Counted from the stretch's first letter, positions 1 through 20,160 are shown. The stretch: DNA of 64,000 bases from Chaenocephalus aceratus (GCA_023974075.1 CM043798.1:4225397-4289396); one strand, 5' to 3'. Notes: generated by a model not told the origin, from the letters alone. Numbers and translations are program-made.

Positions 1-139
1 CTAACATGTATATGTTAACAGGTAAGATAGCTGTTCACACTATGTATATTTTCTACTTTTTGTAATGCTATGTTATTTCTATTTAAGACGTTTACATTTT
101 CGATTGTTTAATTCTAGTCTTTTAACTGTCTAACGTACA

Positions 140-215
140 AAGCCTTGTCTTTTGCTGCTGCAGCGTAAACATTTCCCCAATTGGTATCAATAAAGTACTT
201 CTTATTTGATCTTAA
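140..215 (+). repeat. LINE/SINE-like 3' tail remnant
   Basis: The stretch around 165-205 contains a 'ttcccc...atcaataaagtact' string of the kind that ends many dispersed fish retroposons. No coding sequence is attached. The family assignment is from general resemblance only. Confidence 0.35.
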
Positions 216-859
216 TCCTCAAATAGCACATTTTACTTTAAAGAAAAACAAAACACATTGATGTAACTACATACACATATCGATATGTTGTATACATATT
301 GCAAATCAAAACCTTTATTGACCCCTAATTACCAAAAATTGCATTTCTATCCTGTTATTAATGTATTTAAATCGTGATTCAAATGGCCCGCCACGAACTT
401 CCGGGAACTTTCTGAGTCTCTCTGAACCACGTGACGATCAAGCATTTTGGACTTCCGCTGTCGCAACTCTTCTCTCTGAGTCTATTTGTAACGCTGTGAC
501 AACTTGAGCGAGCGCAGGCAAAGCTGAGCGCGCACAGGCTGGAGAGGTCTAGCGAGCGAGGAAGAGAGAGCGCGTGCAGCGGTCTGCTTGCGCACGGAGC
601 AGGAGTTTTATGAGAGAAAATATATTTCTCTGTGCTCAAAAATGTTCAAGTGCTCGCTCAATAGCATTTTCTATGCTCAACATGTTTCGTTGCGTGTTCA
701 GGATAGAGGCACAAATATAACGCCATACTTCTCCACGGTCACAACCGAAGGAGAAGGAGTTGCGGTGTAGTGGCTGTTAACCAAAAGCCGGTCAGGGGCA
801 GTGTGATGGGCAGATGTTGTTGGACGACAGCGCGTTTATGCATCAGGGCTCCTGTGTAA
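216..859. other. intergenic stretch, no gene recognised
   Basis: AT-rich to about 370, then a more GC-rich part with purine-rich strings. The short open frames on both strands resemble no protein I recognise and lack splice or codon support. It may be the edge of an upstream repeat. Confidence 0.4.
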
Positions 860-1467
860 CGGCCCGTCTACACTACAGCGTCGACAGCGTCGAAAGCTCC
901 AAGCTGCTCCAAGCTGCCCATTCACTTTCAATGGGGTGACGTCACGTAGCCGCGCTTTTTCGCCGAACTGAATTGTGGGTAGCAGAGCGAGGCGTCTCAG
1001 GCGTCCCAGGCGCCTGGACGCCGGAGTAGCCAGCGCCAGCCAATCAAATCCCGTTTCCCAAAATCTGACAGCTGAAGCTGTAGCCAATCAAACCGCGTCT
1101 AAGCTGGGAGAGATATCCCGCCGTTCATTTCTATATTTCAAAAAAAGTCGGAGGAGAAACTAACTATCGCCGTAGCAAATCACCCGGTTTTGTATGACCA
1201 GACCCTCTTCACCTACCGGGACACAAACCGGAGGAACCAGGCATGGAGGGAGGTGGCAGAGACAGTGGGGGAAACTGGTAGGTTTTCGCCTGTTTGGGGA
1301 GTTTATATATATATTGCTCGCATAAAATCCCCGGGGGTTTTTGCTTTGTATGTCGGGGGCGGGAGATTCATGTGATTGGTTGTTGGTCGTGTTGCTTGAA
1401 TAAAATCCCCAAGCTCCAGACACGCCCAGCTCCAAGCTATTTTTGGAGCTGTAGTGTGGACGCTCCG
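860..1467. mobile_element. PIF/Harbinger-type DNA transposon remnant
   Basis: The ends are inverted repeats. The left end reads CGGCCCGTCTACACTACAGC, and the complement of the right end reads CGGAGCGTCCACACTACAGC. The element is bracketed by the trinucleotide TAA on both sides (857-859 and 1468-1470), the target duplication type (TWA) known for Harbinger elements. Inside, 1142-1277 encodes a MADF-domain fragment, the usual accessory DNA-binding protein of Harbinger transposons. There is no transposase ORF, so this is a deleted, non-autonomous copy. The segment near 915-985 is closely shared with the element at 15428-15655. Confidence 0.75.
1142..1277 (+). pseudogene. MADF (Myb/SANT-like) domain exon of the Harbinger accessory protein, fragment
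   Basis: The frame starting at 1142 reads through a MADF-like stretch: HPVLYDQTLFTYRDTNRRN, then QAWREVAETVG. This matches the domain pattern of an initial L-I-x-x-V, then H/YPxLYDxxxxxYxDxxxRxxAWxEIA. It ends at a good splice donor (G|gtaggt at 1278), so it is probably the first coding exon of the transposon's second gene. The downstream exons are missing. In live elements such proteins bind the transposon ends and recruit the transposase. Here it is a relic. Confidence 0.65.
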
Positions 1468-1577
1468 TAAGATATAACGAGGGGTTACGTATTGTAACCC
1501 TAGTTGTATAAACACAGGCGGAGCCCTCTACTCGGGGCCCTGTCTGTCCTATGCCAATCGCTGAAGAGGGTGTAGGA

Positions 1578-2547
1578 CAGTGACCACCAACTGGCGGCCC
1601 GCGGGCCACATCCGGCCCGCCAGACATTCTCATCCGGCCCGCACGACGGGGGTGACTGTGGCGTTAGCTGAGTGGTTACTGCGTTTTTTTTTTACAACGT
1701 CGTGAGTAAGGTGCAGTACCGGAGTCCAACAGAGAGGCAGCAGCTGCGGGACAGTAGACTGCGTACTGCGAAACCTTCCCTGCCTTCAAGAAGAAGTGAC
1801 ACTTCGTTGTGAAGAGTCTGCTTTGTGCACTCCGCGCAGCAGTAGCCCCGCTGCGACGGAGTCCAACAGAGAGGCAGGAGCTGCGGGACAGTAGCCTAGA
1901 AGCAGGGTTGGGTTGTAACCTAGACTGGTTGTAACGGAATACATGTAACGGCGTTACGCAGAATATAAAAATCAAGTAGGCTAACTGTATTCAGCTGGCG
2001 TTACATTTCAAAAACGAGTAATCTGATTACAGTTACTTTCCAGTTACACTAAACCTGAAGTGAATACATTTTGGAATACTTATTGGAGTTATTGGTGGAA
2101 AAGTTTCCTCACAAAATGTTATATTCATTACCGGCAGAACTGTGTGCACAGCATGTCTGTGAGCGAGAGAGAGATGCAGCGTGTCTGTGAGGCCCGCCCC
2201 CACACGCATATGAGAGAGAGATCTCTTTTAAAATATATTGAAAGTTAGAAACGGAGATGGTTGGATAAAATGTGCAAGATAACGTTTATGTAGCATTTCT
2301 TTATTGTCGAAATGATGACATTTCATAACGATCAAATCAAAGTGAATGGCCTGCTGCTGCTGAATGCATGGGGCAAGTGACTGGAACAAGTTTTAAAAGT
2401 TATTACATCGTTTCAGATAATAAATTAAAGGTCCGCAGTACCTGAGCGTGCTCCACTAGCATTGTGGACTATATAAAAATCACTGGCCCGCGATTGTGTC
2501 TATTGGATACATTTTGGCCCTTGGACAAATGTAGTTGGTGATCCCTG
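1578..2547. mobile_element. hAT-type non-autonomous element, nested
   Basis: The left terminus is CAGTGACCACCAAC and the complement of the right terminus is CAGGGATCACCAAC. A perfect 8-bp target duplication GTGTAGGA lies at 1570-1577 and 2548-2555. The CAG start and 8-bp duplication are hAT hallmarks. No transposase frame is visible. Internally a ~37-bp segment (1721 and 1858) is repeated 137 bp apart. Confidence 0.8.
1721..1894 (+). repeat. Internal direct duplication within the hAT element
   Basis: A segment beginning GGAGTCCAACAGAGAGGCAG at 1721 recurs at 1858 with one or two differences over about 37 bases. This indicates a local tandem duplication of a ~137-bp unit. Confidence 0.7.
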
Positions 2548-2561
2548 GTGTAGGATGACAG

Positions 2562-2645
2562 TCTTCTTCTTCTTCTTCTCTTGCTTTTGGCAGATTGCAA
2601 ACAACTTAAAAGGTGCATACCGCCACCTACTGTACATGAGTATGA
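2562..2645 (+). repeat. Dispersed fish repeat with CTT microsatellite head
   Basis: A (CTT)n start is followed by a 'ggcagattgcaaacaac...ggtgcataccgccacctactg' type sequence. A similar head and body occur inside the MITE at about 46522-46590. The exact family is not named. Confidence 0.4.
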
Positions 2646-2782
2646 AGCAGGATGACAGTCAGGAGGCGAGGCCGCCTTTTATACGGTGAGCTTGCGCGCG
2701 CATTCAGGTAGGCCCGCCCCGGGGGCCGGCTACGTTTATAGATATCTCAGTAGGTGAATGCTTGCATAGTATGGTTGAGAGG

Positions 2783-3155
2783 CATACTTGCCAACCTTGA
2801 GACCTCAGTTCAAAATCACCGCGGGGGGGGCTCCATCAAGGTGGTAGCCTTGATGGAGCATATGTGTGGGCTGGACCTGGACAGGAAAGGAGTGAGCAGA
2901 GGGTAGAGTTGTAAATGTGACTATCTGCCTCACCCTCTCAGACTTTCAGTTGCGCACGCTACTAAAGAGACGCGCTACCATGGAAACCAAACAATGGTGT
3001 AGCTGTATTAAAGTCTGAGTGGAAACAGTCCTGAGTAAATCTGATTTTGTCAGAAATCGGGAGAAATGCGGGAGAAATATGACCCTGGGAGGAAACCGGG
3101 AGAGGGCAGTGAAATCGGGAGTCTCCCGCGAAAATCGGGAGGGTTGGCAAGTATG
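2783..3155. mobile_element. hAT-type MITE, nested
   Basis: It has perfect 14-bp terminal inverted repeats, CATACTTGCCAACC at the left and its complement at the right. It is flanked by a perfect 8-bp target duplication TTGAGAGG (2775-2782 and 3156-3163). At 373 bp it is non-coding. It is inserted into the element spanning 1475-3238. Confidence 0.85.
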
Positions 3156-3439
3156 TTGAGAGGTAGTACCCATATAGTCCAGTAGAGGGCTCCGCCTGTG
3201 CTTATATGACTAGGGTTACAATACATAACCCCTCGTTAGATAGCTGGGTTGTGTTAGCTAACTATAAAGTAGGCTACATCATAATAACATACTCTGCAGA
3301 CAAGAGTCATGAATGACACGCAAACACATGAATGTGCAAGTATGTTGTTAAAATATATCAATTTGATGACATCAAATATTTTCTTAGGTAAAGACTTAGA
3401 CCAATTGGACCGATAAGACCGATCCCACTTCATCTCCCT

Positions 3440-3845
3440 CCACAAACTGCCACACCCTCAGTCACCCAAGGCGTTCCCCAGGTATCAGAACTCGGCCCCA
3501 TCCTCTTCATCATCTACATCCTCCCCTCGGTCCCTCAGAACCACCTCAGCCGGTCCCCCGAGTCCAAACTACGCAGCTTCGGGGACAGAGTCTTTTCTGT
3601 GGCTGCTCCCAGGCACTGGAATTCCCTCCCCCAATATCTCCACTATTCCAGTCCCTTCTCAAAACTCATCTATTCTCCTCTGTCTACTCATAGCCCCCCT
3701 CATAACCCCCCCATCAATCCATGCCCGTTGATCATGTTTGTTAGTCTTACTTCCCCCACCCTAACCCTCCCTTATATTTTAAAGCGACTTTGAGTCCTTG
3801 AAAAGCCCTATGTAAATATAATGTTTTATTATTATTATTATAATA
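3440..3845 (+). mobile_element. L2-like LINE 3' remnant
   Basis: Translated pieces resemble the end of an L2/CR1 reverse transcriptase ORF, for example the block around 3600-3650 reading APRHWNSLPQYL. They are followed by the typical L2 tail: 'gactttgagtccttgaaaag', then 'ctatgtaaatata', then an ATT microsatellite. It is heavily truncated and frame-broken. Confidence 0.65.
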
Positions 3846-4439
3846 CTGACAGATATCAGATCTTGCTGTCTAAAATAATCTTCCTGAGAGGTGTCACTTC
3901 TGATGTAGTCTGTGTGGTCTACAGTGAATATATTCCTGACAGCCACAGTTGATAAAGTTCCATAGGATTCCATAAAAAATGCATAATGGGTCATGTTTGA
4001 CCCACTTATGGAAGCTTTGGGGTAGTAATACAAAAACTTAAATTTCTTAAAATGTAAGTTAAACATTTGAATAGCATGATATCAAAAACATGTTTTTTTG
4101 AGGAATAGCTGGAATGTGGAATATATAATTCAAGAAAACCACCTCACTGGGTAATTTTTTACCCATTTATGCATTTAATGGTTAAGATAAAGCTGGCACT
4201 GCATTGTTACTGAGTAAAGATATCTGATCACGACTGAAAATAGACATCCAGATCATTTATGTTGTGCTTTTTAACTAATGTTTAATTATATATTGTCATA
4301 ATGGTTGTCAATTTACTGTAATGAGTTTTGTTGCACCACTGAAATTATATTGTCCTGACTCCTGTTCGTCTTTTAACCAATAGGGGGCGACACGTTGCCT
4401 CCTAACTAAGGACACGTCACTGCACTACAGCGGCAAGGT
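3846..4439. other. intergenic, AT-rich, nothing recognised
   Basis: No supported ORF, RNA gene or clear repeat. Short self-complementary 'gggtaa...ttaccc' strings occur near 4150. Confidence 0.4.
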
Positions 4440-4604
4440 AGGAAACCAAATTTGAATGACAGTCAAATATCCAATCAGAATTATGTGTGGTTTCTGTGGA
4501 CCGATGCTCGACCAATAAACGCGCAGCAACGCGTGGTTTGGGGCGGGATTATTTCTCGATTAAGGTTGTGTGTGAATAGTGTATGAGAAACAGGAACAGA
4601 GCGG
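4440..4604 (+). promoter_or_regulatory. stt3a: Probable stt3a promoter and first non-coding exon
   Basis: CCAAT boxes lie at about 4471 (CCAATCAG) and 4512 (CCAATAA), within a locally GC-richer stretch. A strong splice donor follows (GCGG|gtgagt, exon end 4604). The next good acceptor before the stt3a start codon is at 5896. This is an inference; transcription start data would be needed to fix the 5' end. Confidence 0.5.
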
Positions 4605-5929
4605 GTGAGTCTTACTGAAGATTACATATTACATTTGGGAGCTTTAACAGGAAAACTAAATGTGTATTGTAAACTGTTGTCCTGCTGTCATTTGTGAAGG
4701 TGTCGCTGATATTTTCAAAATAAGTCTGTCAGGAGGCGCGGGGCAGAGGTGTTCATTATACAGACGCTAGCAGGTTAGCCTCGCTAGCCACACTTTTAAC
4801 TGGCTGAAATGGAAGCAGCATCAGCACTAGCCGGCCTGATGCTGACTTGCTGTAAGATGCAGTCCATGCTATAACGATGCTTGCATTGTTTCTAAATGTA
4901 CATATTGTGCGTGTTAATAGGTAACGTAGTGCACAAACACTAGCTAATGTTGATTTCCTTGCTCTGTGATGTTAGGAGTGCCGGTTGAGTCTCAGTACTT
5001 TTAGGGCTAGCTCTAATTAGCATTAATAAGAGCTCTTTTTAGCTTGCTGGTTTGTGTTTTTGCTTTGAAAAAATCTACAAAATGTGCAGAATACAGGCAT
5101 AAATCCCTGCAGAGGTTTTCCAGAGTGAGTGCTTCCTGGTTCCTGTTGCCACATCTGAGAACGTGGCCTTATCTGGTTGGTCTGGACATGGAAGTTCACT
5201 CTTTACAGTTTCAAGACTTTGATTACTGTATATGATGATCTGGCTTATTTAAAACCTGACATTACAAATAAGTTATTTGCAGGATCTATTTCTGAAATAG
5301 AAATGTATATTAGGCAATGTTTTTTTCCTTACATCGTATCAATAGATGGTTAGATTTTTTACATTGATCCCAATTTGGGAAATTGTCACAGCAGCATGTA
5401 AAAGAGGGATTCATATGTAAATATGTAAAGTGCATAAACGGTCAATATAAACATATTAACAGTAGAAATAGAACGTGCACAAAAACAGTAAATGTATACA
5501 CATATCAACAGTGACATATGTGTCTTTAGTGTATCTCTATGGCACACTACAAATATACAAAATAGGTTAGTATACAAAATAGACCAACCTACTACAAATT
5601 GTAAACGGAACATTATATATGATATATCTTCAAAGTGATTGAAGTTAAATGAAATGTAAATGAAGTACAGTGTGAGAACACTATATACAAATCAATTAAT
5701 TAGGTTTATGCAAAGGAAATAAAAAGCCGGTGTAAAAACGTAATCAACTATGATGCTGGGAGTTCTCTGCTAGCCAGAGGTAAAGTGTTGTACGGAGTTC
5801 TAGCTGTTGGCAGTACGATGTTCTTCCTTGAGACAGTGGACCTGAATCAGAAGAACGTGTACCTCAGTCTTACAGTGTCTGTCTTCCTCCCGTTAGGTTG
5901 TATGGTGAGCTGTTCCTAAACTCGCCAAA

Positions 5930-14834
<8,905 letters not shown>

Positions 14835-15125
14835 AACGTTGAGACGCAGAAAAGCCTTTTAGCACTGAACACCTTCCCCTGTGGTCTGCAGATGAGTGGA
14901 GAGAACGAATACTTTTTATACTTATTGTTTGGGGAAAGAAAACTGCATCAGAGATTTTTGATTTTTTTGTGGATGATTTTCTTTTCTTTTGTTATAATGA
15001 AATGTCTCATCTGGGATCAGAGGGATCTGGTGTCAAAACGTCCAGGAAGTACTTTGCAATGAAGTGTTCAAAAGAAAGCAGTGTTCATTTAAGAACGCTT
15101 GAAATGGGTTTTTACAATGTGGTCA

Positions 15126-15131
15126 ATTAAA
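15126..15131 (+). terminator. stt3a: stt3a polyadenylation signal (ATTAAA)
   Basis: ATTAAA lies about 290 bases after the stop, followed by a GT-rich stretch. This is the common variant hexamer. Confidence 0.55.
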
Positions 15132-15427
15132 GTGGGGTTAAACGTGATGGCTGGTGTTCATTTGTTCTCCCACACTTCTGCACAAAGTACAGACTGATTG
15201 ATTTTGGAAATCTGTTTTAACTACCGGTAGTAAGAACACTTTATAAATCCAGGTTAACCTGACGACAACTGTGCTGAAAGGATAAATGACATTATAGAAG
15301 TTACTATTTAAAAACTACTCGGCATTATTTTATTACTGATTTACGTGCATCTCCTTTAACTCACTTTCCTGAATTACTCAAATACTGTAGTTCGAAGCTC
15401 ACTGCACTCAAATGAGATTAACAGTCA

Positions 15428-15655
15428 GGTCCCATCCACACAGCGGCGTGCGTTGAAAGCTTCACCATTCACTTTGAATGGGGTGACGTCACTTTTCGCC
15501 GAACTGCATTGTGGAAAGCGGAGCTTTGCTGGCATGGCTCGCTGCAAAAGTTGAGCAATGTTCAACTTTTGAAGCCTCTGCAGAAGCGTCAGCCAATCGA
15601 ATCATATTCCAGTACAAGCTCTAGCCAATCACACCGCCGCTGTGTGGACGGGCCG
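15428..15655. mobile_element. Harbinger-family MITE, sibling of the element at 860-1467
   Basis: 228 bp with inverted ends: CCATCCACACAGCGGCG at the left, and the complement of the right end reads CGTCCACACAGCGGCG. The interior shares 'TTCACTTTGAATGGGGTGAC' and 'TTCGCCGAACTGCATTGTGG' with the MADF-bearing element near the window start, allowing single-base changes. There is no coding capacity. It lies between the tail-to-tail 3' ends of stt3a and the CKAP2-family gene. Confidence 0.75.
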
Positions 15656-15767
15656 TTAATAAGATGTCCTTTTGATCAGTGACACTGAATGATAACGATT
15701 CATTCGAGACTTTGACGATGCTTTTATAGAGTAAACAATACAGCTGAACTTTAAGATAAAGCATTCT

Positions 15768-15773
15768 TTTATT
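15768..15773 (-). terminator. CKAP2-family gene polyadenylation signal (AATAAA)
   Basis: AATAAA on the minus strand, 185 bases after the stop codon at 15958. Confidence 0.55.
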
Positions 15774-15957
15774 GCACTGCGTTTGGCAATTTGTCACATT
15801 TATTTAAAAAAAGATGAGCAAAGTGTTAGGATAGTAAATACATTCAGAATACAATTTAAAAAGAACAATGTTTTCTTCAAAACAATAAAACAGCATAAAA
15901 ACGTTTTTTTTAGTGATCGATCCAGAATGAGTGTAAAGTGTCCATCAGCAGCGCTCC

Positions 15958-18236
15958 TCACAGTCTGGGCTGGTCTGGCAGGTCTTCCAGCAGAGCGTGG
16001 TTCTTCCTGTAGATGTAGGCGTTGGAATCGCCGTCCAGCATCACCAGCTCCGCCAGCGAGGACACGCAGGGATCAGGATCCATCAGCATCGCCGGCAGCC
16101 GGGACGATTTGCGCTCGATGCGGCAGGAGCGGCGCACTGGTGTCAGGAACTTCAGATCTTTGATGTTGTTCTTTTTCTTGGATCTGCTTGTGCTGGCCTC
16201 CTCTTGGATTGTCTTCTTGACACTGAACATTGGGATTTGAAGAATACATTTGTTTCACAAATGTAATAAGGGAAAACAAATTACTTGGACTCAAGGTTAA
16301 CAAAAAAATAGTTGTTTGAAAGGATCGGGCAAAAGAGATGGCTAGTATTGCAAATGAAACTTGATAGACTCACCTTTGCAGATATGGTGTGGTCTTCACA
16401 CTGTACTTTATCATTGAAGCCCCCTCCCTCTGCGGTGTATTCTCTGTCACACGTACATCATCATCATCATCATCATCATCATCATTTTCTACTTCTTCCT
16501 CCGTCTCCACGCCATCACTTTCTTCTACTTGGTGCTTCACTTGCTCAACCTTTGGCTGCTTGCCAGCATCCTCAGGCGTTCCCTTGCTCAGCTCCTCCTC
16601 TGGTTGGCTGTCCTCCATTTCAGAACCAGAGGACACATCTGTCACCAGTGAGGGCTCTAAACACAGAAATAACAAATGTTTGTTAAGGAAGTGGATAAAT
16701 GATTTCCATTTTTAAAACGGACCATATCCCACTAATAATGTAACAGACTGTTGGTAAGCTGACCATGGCATTTAGAGGCAGTCTCCATGGCATCCAAAGC
16801 ATCACACAGGTTCAGGACGATCTGTCAAACATGAATCAAAGAAGTTAACATTGATGACAGTGAAACATATTTTCAGTAACAACCACGCTGCCGGTTTTCT
16901 TACATCATCCACACTGCCCTGTGGGTCACCAGGCAGACCTGCATCAGAGTCCTCCAGCAGGTCCAGAGTGGTGTTCATGACGAGTGGAGTTCTGTCGTGT
17001 GTTGGCGCTGCTCCCGGTGTGTCCGCACGGTGAGCCGCGGCAGCAGAGTCCGGCTTGTGTTCCAGTCTGGCTTCAGGTTTGCTGTGTGCAGCTGGCTGAG
17101 ACTTTGGTTTGAGATCAGCTGCAGGTTTTGCAGAGACGTTGGTTTTAGAGAGTTCTGCTGTCGCCCTGGCTGGTCTCTTGAAAGTCTTCCCCTTGGAGGC
17201 CATCCACTCGGCAAGTTTAGCTCTGCAGAGGGAACACAAAAACATTTGAGCATGCACAGTAGCACTAAGGCAAGCATAACATGCGTATGTGGGAAATATG
17301 TTACCTTCTTTCCTCTGCAGTCTCCATGTTGAATCTGTACTGACTGAGGGCACTTGAGACAGGAGGTTTGTTGACCTTCTTGTCTGTCAATGAAATCTTT
17401 GAGTTCTGAGTGCTGGTCCCCTTTGTGGGAGCCACTTTAGTGTTTCTGGAGCTGGTGCTGGCTAGTGTTGCTGGGGCGGTCCTGGCAGGGGGACGAGCAG
17501 AGCGGAATCCTGCGGGGGGGCGGCTGAAGAGGGCAGGCTTGGAGACCTGAGCATGTCTATCCAACGCTGACTTGGAACTGGTCGGCACAGGTTTCTGCAT
17601 GCTATACCCAGGCAGGTCAGCAACAGATTTGGATCTGCATTTCGTGACATTTCCGACCCTCTGGCCTTGTGTTTTGGGTGCTGATGGTTTAGTATCCAGC
17701 TCGCTAATGCTGGTAGTTGATTTCCAAATGGATCCAATTTTAGACTGGACGATTTTGCCTTTGTACATGCCGGGAGCAGACTTTGATGATGGCACAGCAG
17801 CTGGTGGCTTTGGAGCTTCTGCAACTATTTTCTTGTGTCTCACAGCCTGCTGGCTGAGGTAGGCCCGGCTGTGTGTTTGTCGTGGTTTGACATCAGCAGC
17901 AGCTTTACCAGTTTTCTGCAGAGGCTTTACTTTCTGCGGGGCCTCACCAGATGTTGACTTTGTGTCCACCTTGGATTTATGAGGACCATGTTCTTCCAAG
18001 GTGTCATCTCTTTTGTTGCTTGTCAGTTGGAAGGGAGTAACAGACGGTTTGTCGTTTCTGATGAAGGACTTGGATCCATAGGCAGGCTGAGCATTCTCCT
18101 TGTTTCCCTAATACAATTAAAAGCAAAGGAACATTAAGTAGGCTGATTTAATGTAACATTTATATTCATTAGCATTACAAAAACAGCTTACCTTCTTATT
18201 GGTGTGGTTTCGTGTAGAAACGGCAACGTTTTCCAT
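15958..18236 (-). CDS. CKAP2/CKAP2L-family mitotic spindle protein (6 coding exons)
   Basis: CKAP2 and CKAP2L are basic, mostly disordered microtubule-associated proteins of the mitotic spindle, degraded at mitotic exit. Exons, 5' to 3' on the minus strand: 18236-18192, 18107-17305, 17222-16904, 16821-16764, 16656-16374, 16222-15958. Phases agree throughout and give 590 residues. The N-terminal ~280 residues are Lys/Ser/Pro-rich. Then comes the family signature: ERRAKLAEWMASKGKTFKRP (about 280-300), and near the C-terminus KFLTPVRRSCRIERKSSRLP (527-546), followed by CVSSLAEL. An acidic exon-5 region contains nine consecutive Asp encoded by a GAT/GAC array (near 16456-16484). A KEN box (residues 17-19, start of exon 2) fits APC/C targeting. 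CKAP2 and CKAP2L share this C-terminal domain and I cannot separate them with certainty. 'SKGKTxKRP' and 'RRSxRIER' lean towards CKAP2L. A non-coding first exon probably ends at 18621, with an acceptor at 18273. Confidence 0.85.
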
Positions 18237-18621
18237 CGTGAAGCCTCGATGTGGTCAATTCAATGGCGATTTCTGAAGGACGAACAAAGCAGTTAACGTT
18301 ACCTGCACAAGCAGCAAGGTAACACCATCTAACGTGTTTCCCCTCAAAACTCTAAACAGTCAAAGCTTTAGGACACATTTCACAGCATACATTACCTTAT
18401 CCGTTTTTGGAAAATAATATATACCGCTTATCTAGATTTGAAAACATTAGCTACTAGTTGGGCGTTTCGCTAAACTGAACTAACGTTAGTTAGTTAGTTT
18501 ACATTATGCACTGCACTTTCTGGAATACACGACGTTAATGTCAACGGTAGTTCGCTCGTTGTAACGTTGTCTATAACATTACCTATATTTAAGTACAGTT
18601 AGAAAGAACCGTTGACTTACC

Positions 18622-18850
18622 CTGTTCCGGCTTGTTGTTGTATTTGTTAATATACGAGGAGAAAGCCTATCCAAAACAGCACACCGAAAGATTCCCTACA
18701 GTGTAACTTCAAAACAGGCTCGGGCACAAGCACAACTGGCTCAATCTGACTGCCTAAAAATATTGGATTTGATTTGGTGTTGCTGCGATGCAATTGGCCA
18801 TACAAGTATCGCGAGACGAGGGGATTAACCAATAGGATGTCTCAAAACTA
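18622..18850 (-). promoter_or_regulatory. Probable promoter of the CKAP2-family gene
   Basis: It lies just upstream of the inferred non-coding first exon (donor CAGG|gtaagt, exon end 18621). It contains the palindrome TCGCGAGA at 18809-18816, a known TATA-less promoter motif, CCAAT boxes in both orientations (18793-18797 and 18829-18833), and a CHR-like TTTGAA on the minus strand near 18708. CHR and CCAAT motifs suit a mitotically expressed gene. The transcription start is not visible from sequence. Confidence 0.45.
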
Positions 18851-19139
18851 AGAACGAGAATTGAAGAATACTACATTCTTTCATCCCACTTCAAGTTTCC
18901 AACCCGTCGGTAACGGTTTGAATGTTTGAAACTTTGAACGGTTTGAACACAAATAGAATTCCTCTCATACCGGTCCATGCAGATAGCTAGTTTCAGCGAC
19001 ACGCCCAATGCCCTAACAGTTTGGTGAAAAACAAAGAGCTATGGCCTCCAGTAGGTATTGTTCATCATTAGAGAAATAATGTAAACAAAAGCAATTCTTT
19101 TCAGTAAACATTACACATTTACGTTCAGCGGTGATGCGG

Positions 19140-19556
19140 TATGCATACACTGTTACAGGTAAAAGTCCTACCTACTATCAAGATGTTATTCAAGTGAAAG
19201 TACAAAAGTATTAGCATCAAAATATACTTAAAATACCAAAGGTAAAATAGTCATTGTGCAGATTGGTCCATTTCAGAATAATATATGTGATATGTTTTAT
19301 AATTATTGATCGTTATTAAAGCTGGTAAAGGTGCAGCTGGTTTTAATGACTTTGTATACGGCAGGGCTTGTGAATTTACTCCAGGTGGAACTAAAGTCTG
19401 ATTTAAGAATTATATTTCACATCATTAATACAAATCTGCAAAGTAACTAAATATTAAATAAATGTAGTGGAGTAAAAGTACACAATTTACTCAAGTAGGT
19501 GCTGTACTGAAGTACAGTACTTGAGTAAATCTACTAAATTACTTTACACCACTGTT
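19140..19556 (-). repeat. Dispersed fish DNA-transposon-like repeat
   Basis: Read on the minus strand it begins CAGTGGTGTAAAGTAATTTA, followed by 'tttactcaagtactgtac'. This start is very common among dispersed repeats in fish genomes and is probably hAT-like. The other end is less clear, near 19140-19200 (AAAAGTCCTACC, then 'caagtgaaagtacaaaagta'). Confidence 0.5.
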
Positions 19557-19981
19557 TACATTGCTATGATTTATTCACAAGTTATGTACCTTTTTTTTTA
19601 AATAGCTGCACCTTCACTGTTTTAAGGAGATGAGGTATATAGAAGATAGGGAATAACCACAATTAAATTATATCATTATTTTCTGCAGTCTCCTAGAAAA
19701 ATGCTCATGATTGTGTGGTAATGATGATGACAGTAATATCATATTAATAATAACTTTGATAATCAAAAACATGAGTGTGTTATTAGTTACTAATTGAACT
19801 GTACTTCACAAATATAAATACTTTTGAAATATGGATGTAATGTAACCATAGGATGTTACCCATAGCATGTATGAACCATAATTTATAAACAGTCCATGGT
19901 GTGTAAACAAGAACATGTCATGGCATGTCTCAAATTTTGAAAGACTGCTGGCCGGGGATTATGGGAAAAAAGTGCGACCCT

Positions 19982-20160
19982 ACGCAGGCTGCAGTCGAAT
20001 TGTCCAAAAATCAGCTCCTAAATTCTAACCGGTCTATTCCCTCAGAGTGAAACGTCACGGGGTTACATTTAAGGGATAGTGGATAGGAGAATTCAAAAGG
20101 ATTTAGGAGAAGAGACTGCGCTACTTTAGAGAATCCGACTGCACTTTCACTATCCGACGT
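19982..20160. repeat. Imperfect inverted-repeat element
   Basis: TGCAGTCGAATTGTCC... near 19990 faces a diverged reverse complement ending '...GAATCCGACTGCAC' near 20145, with CTCCTAAAT-type sequence inside both arms. It is probably a decayed MITE. Confidence 0.45.

Larger units (their letters stand above)
1475..3238. mobile_element. Non-autonomous DNA transposon with ~60-bp terminal inverted repeats
   Basis: The first ~60 bases, starting TAACGAGGGGTTACGTATTG, recur as reverse complement at the right end with only a few mismatches, including the inner 'cacaggcggagccctctact' part. The 4-mer GATA flanks both sides (1471-1474, 3239-3242) and is a possible target duplication. There is no transposase. 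The interior is largely made of two later insertions (1578-2547 and 2783-3155). The superfamily is not settled from the sequence alone. Confidence 0.7.

Noticed and set aside
379..639. 86-codon minus-strand ORF near the window start
   Set aside because: Cys/Ser-rich and without recognisable domains, in sequence that looks repetitive. No splice or polyadenylation context.
1160..1633. 157-codon minus-strand ORF over the Harbinger relic
   Set aside because: It crosses two different elements and their boundary, and resembles no transposase. The plus-strand MADF reading explains the coding signal.
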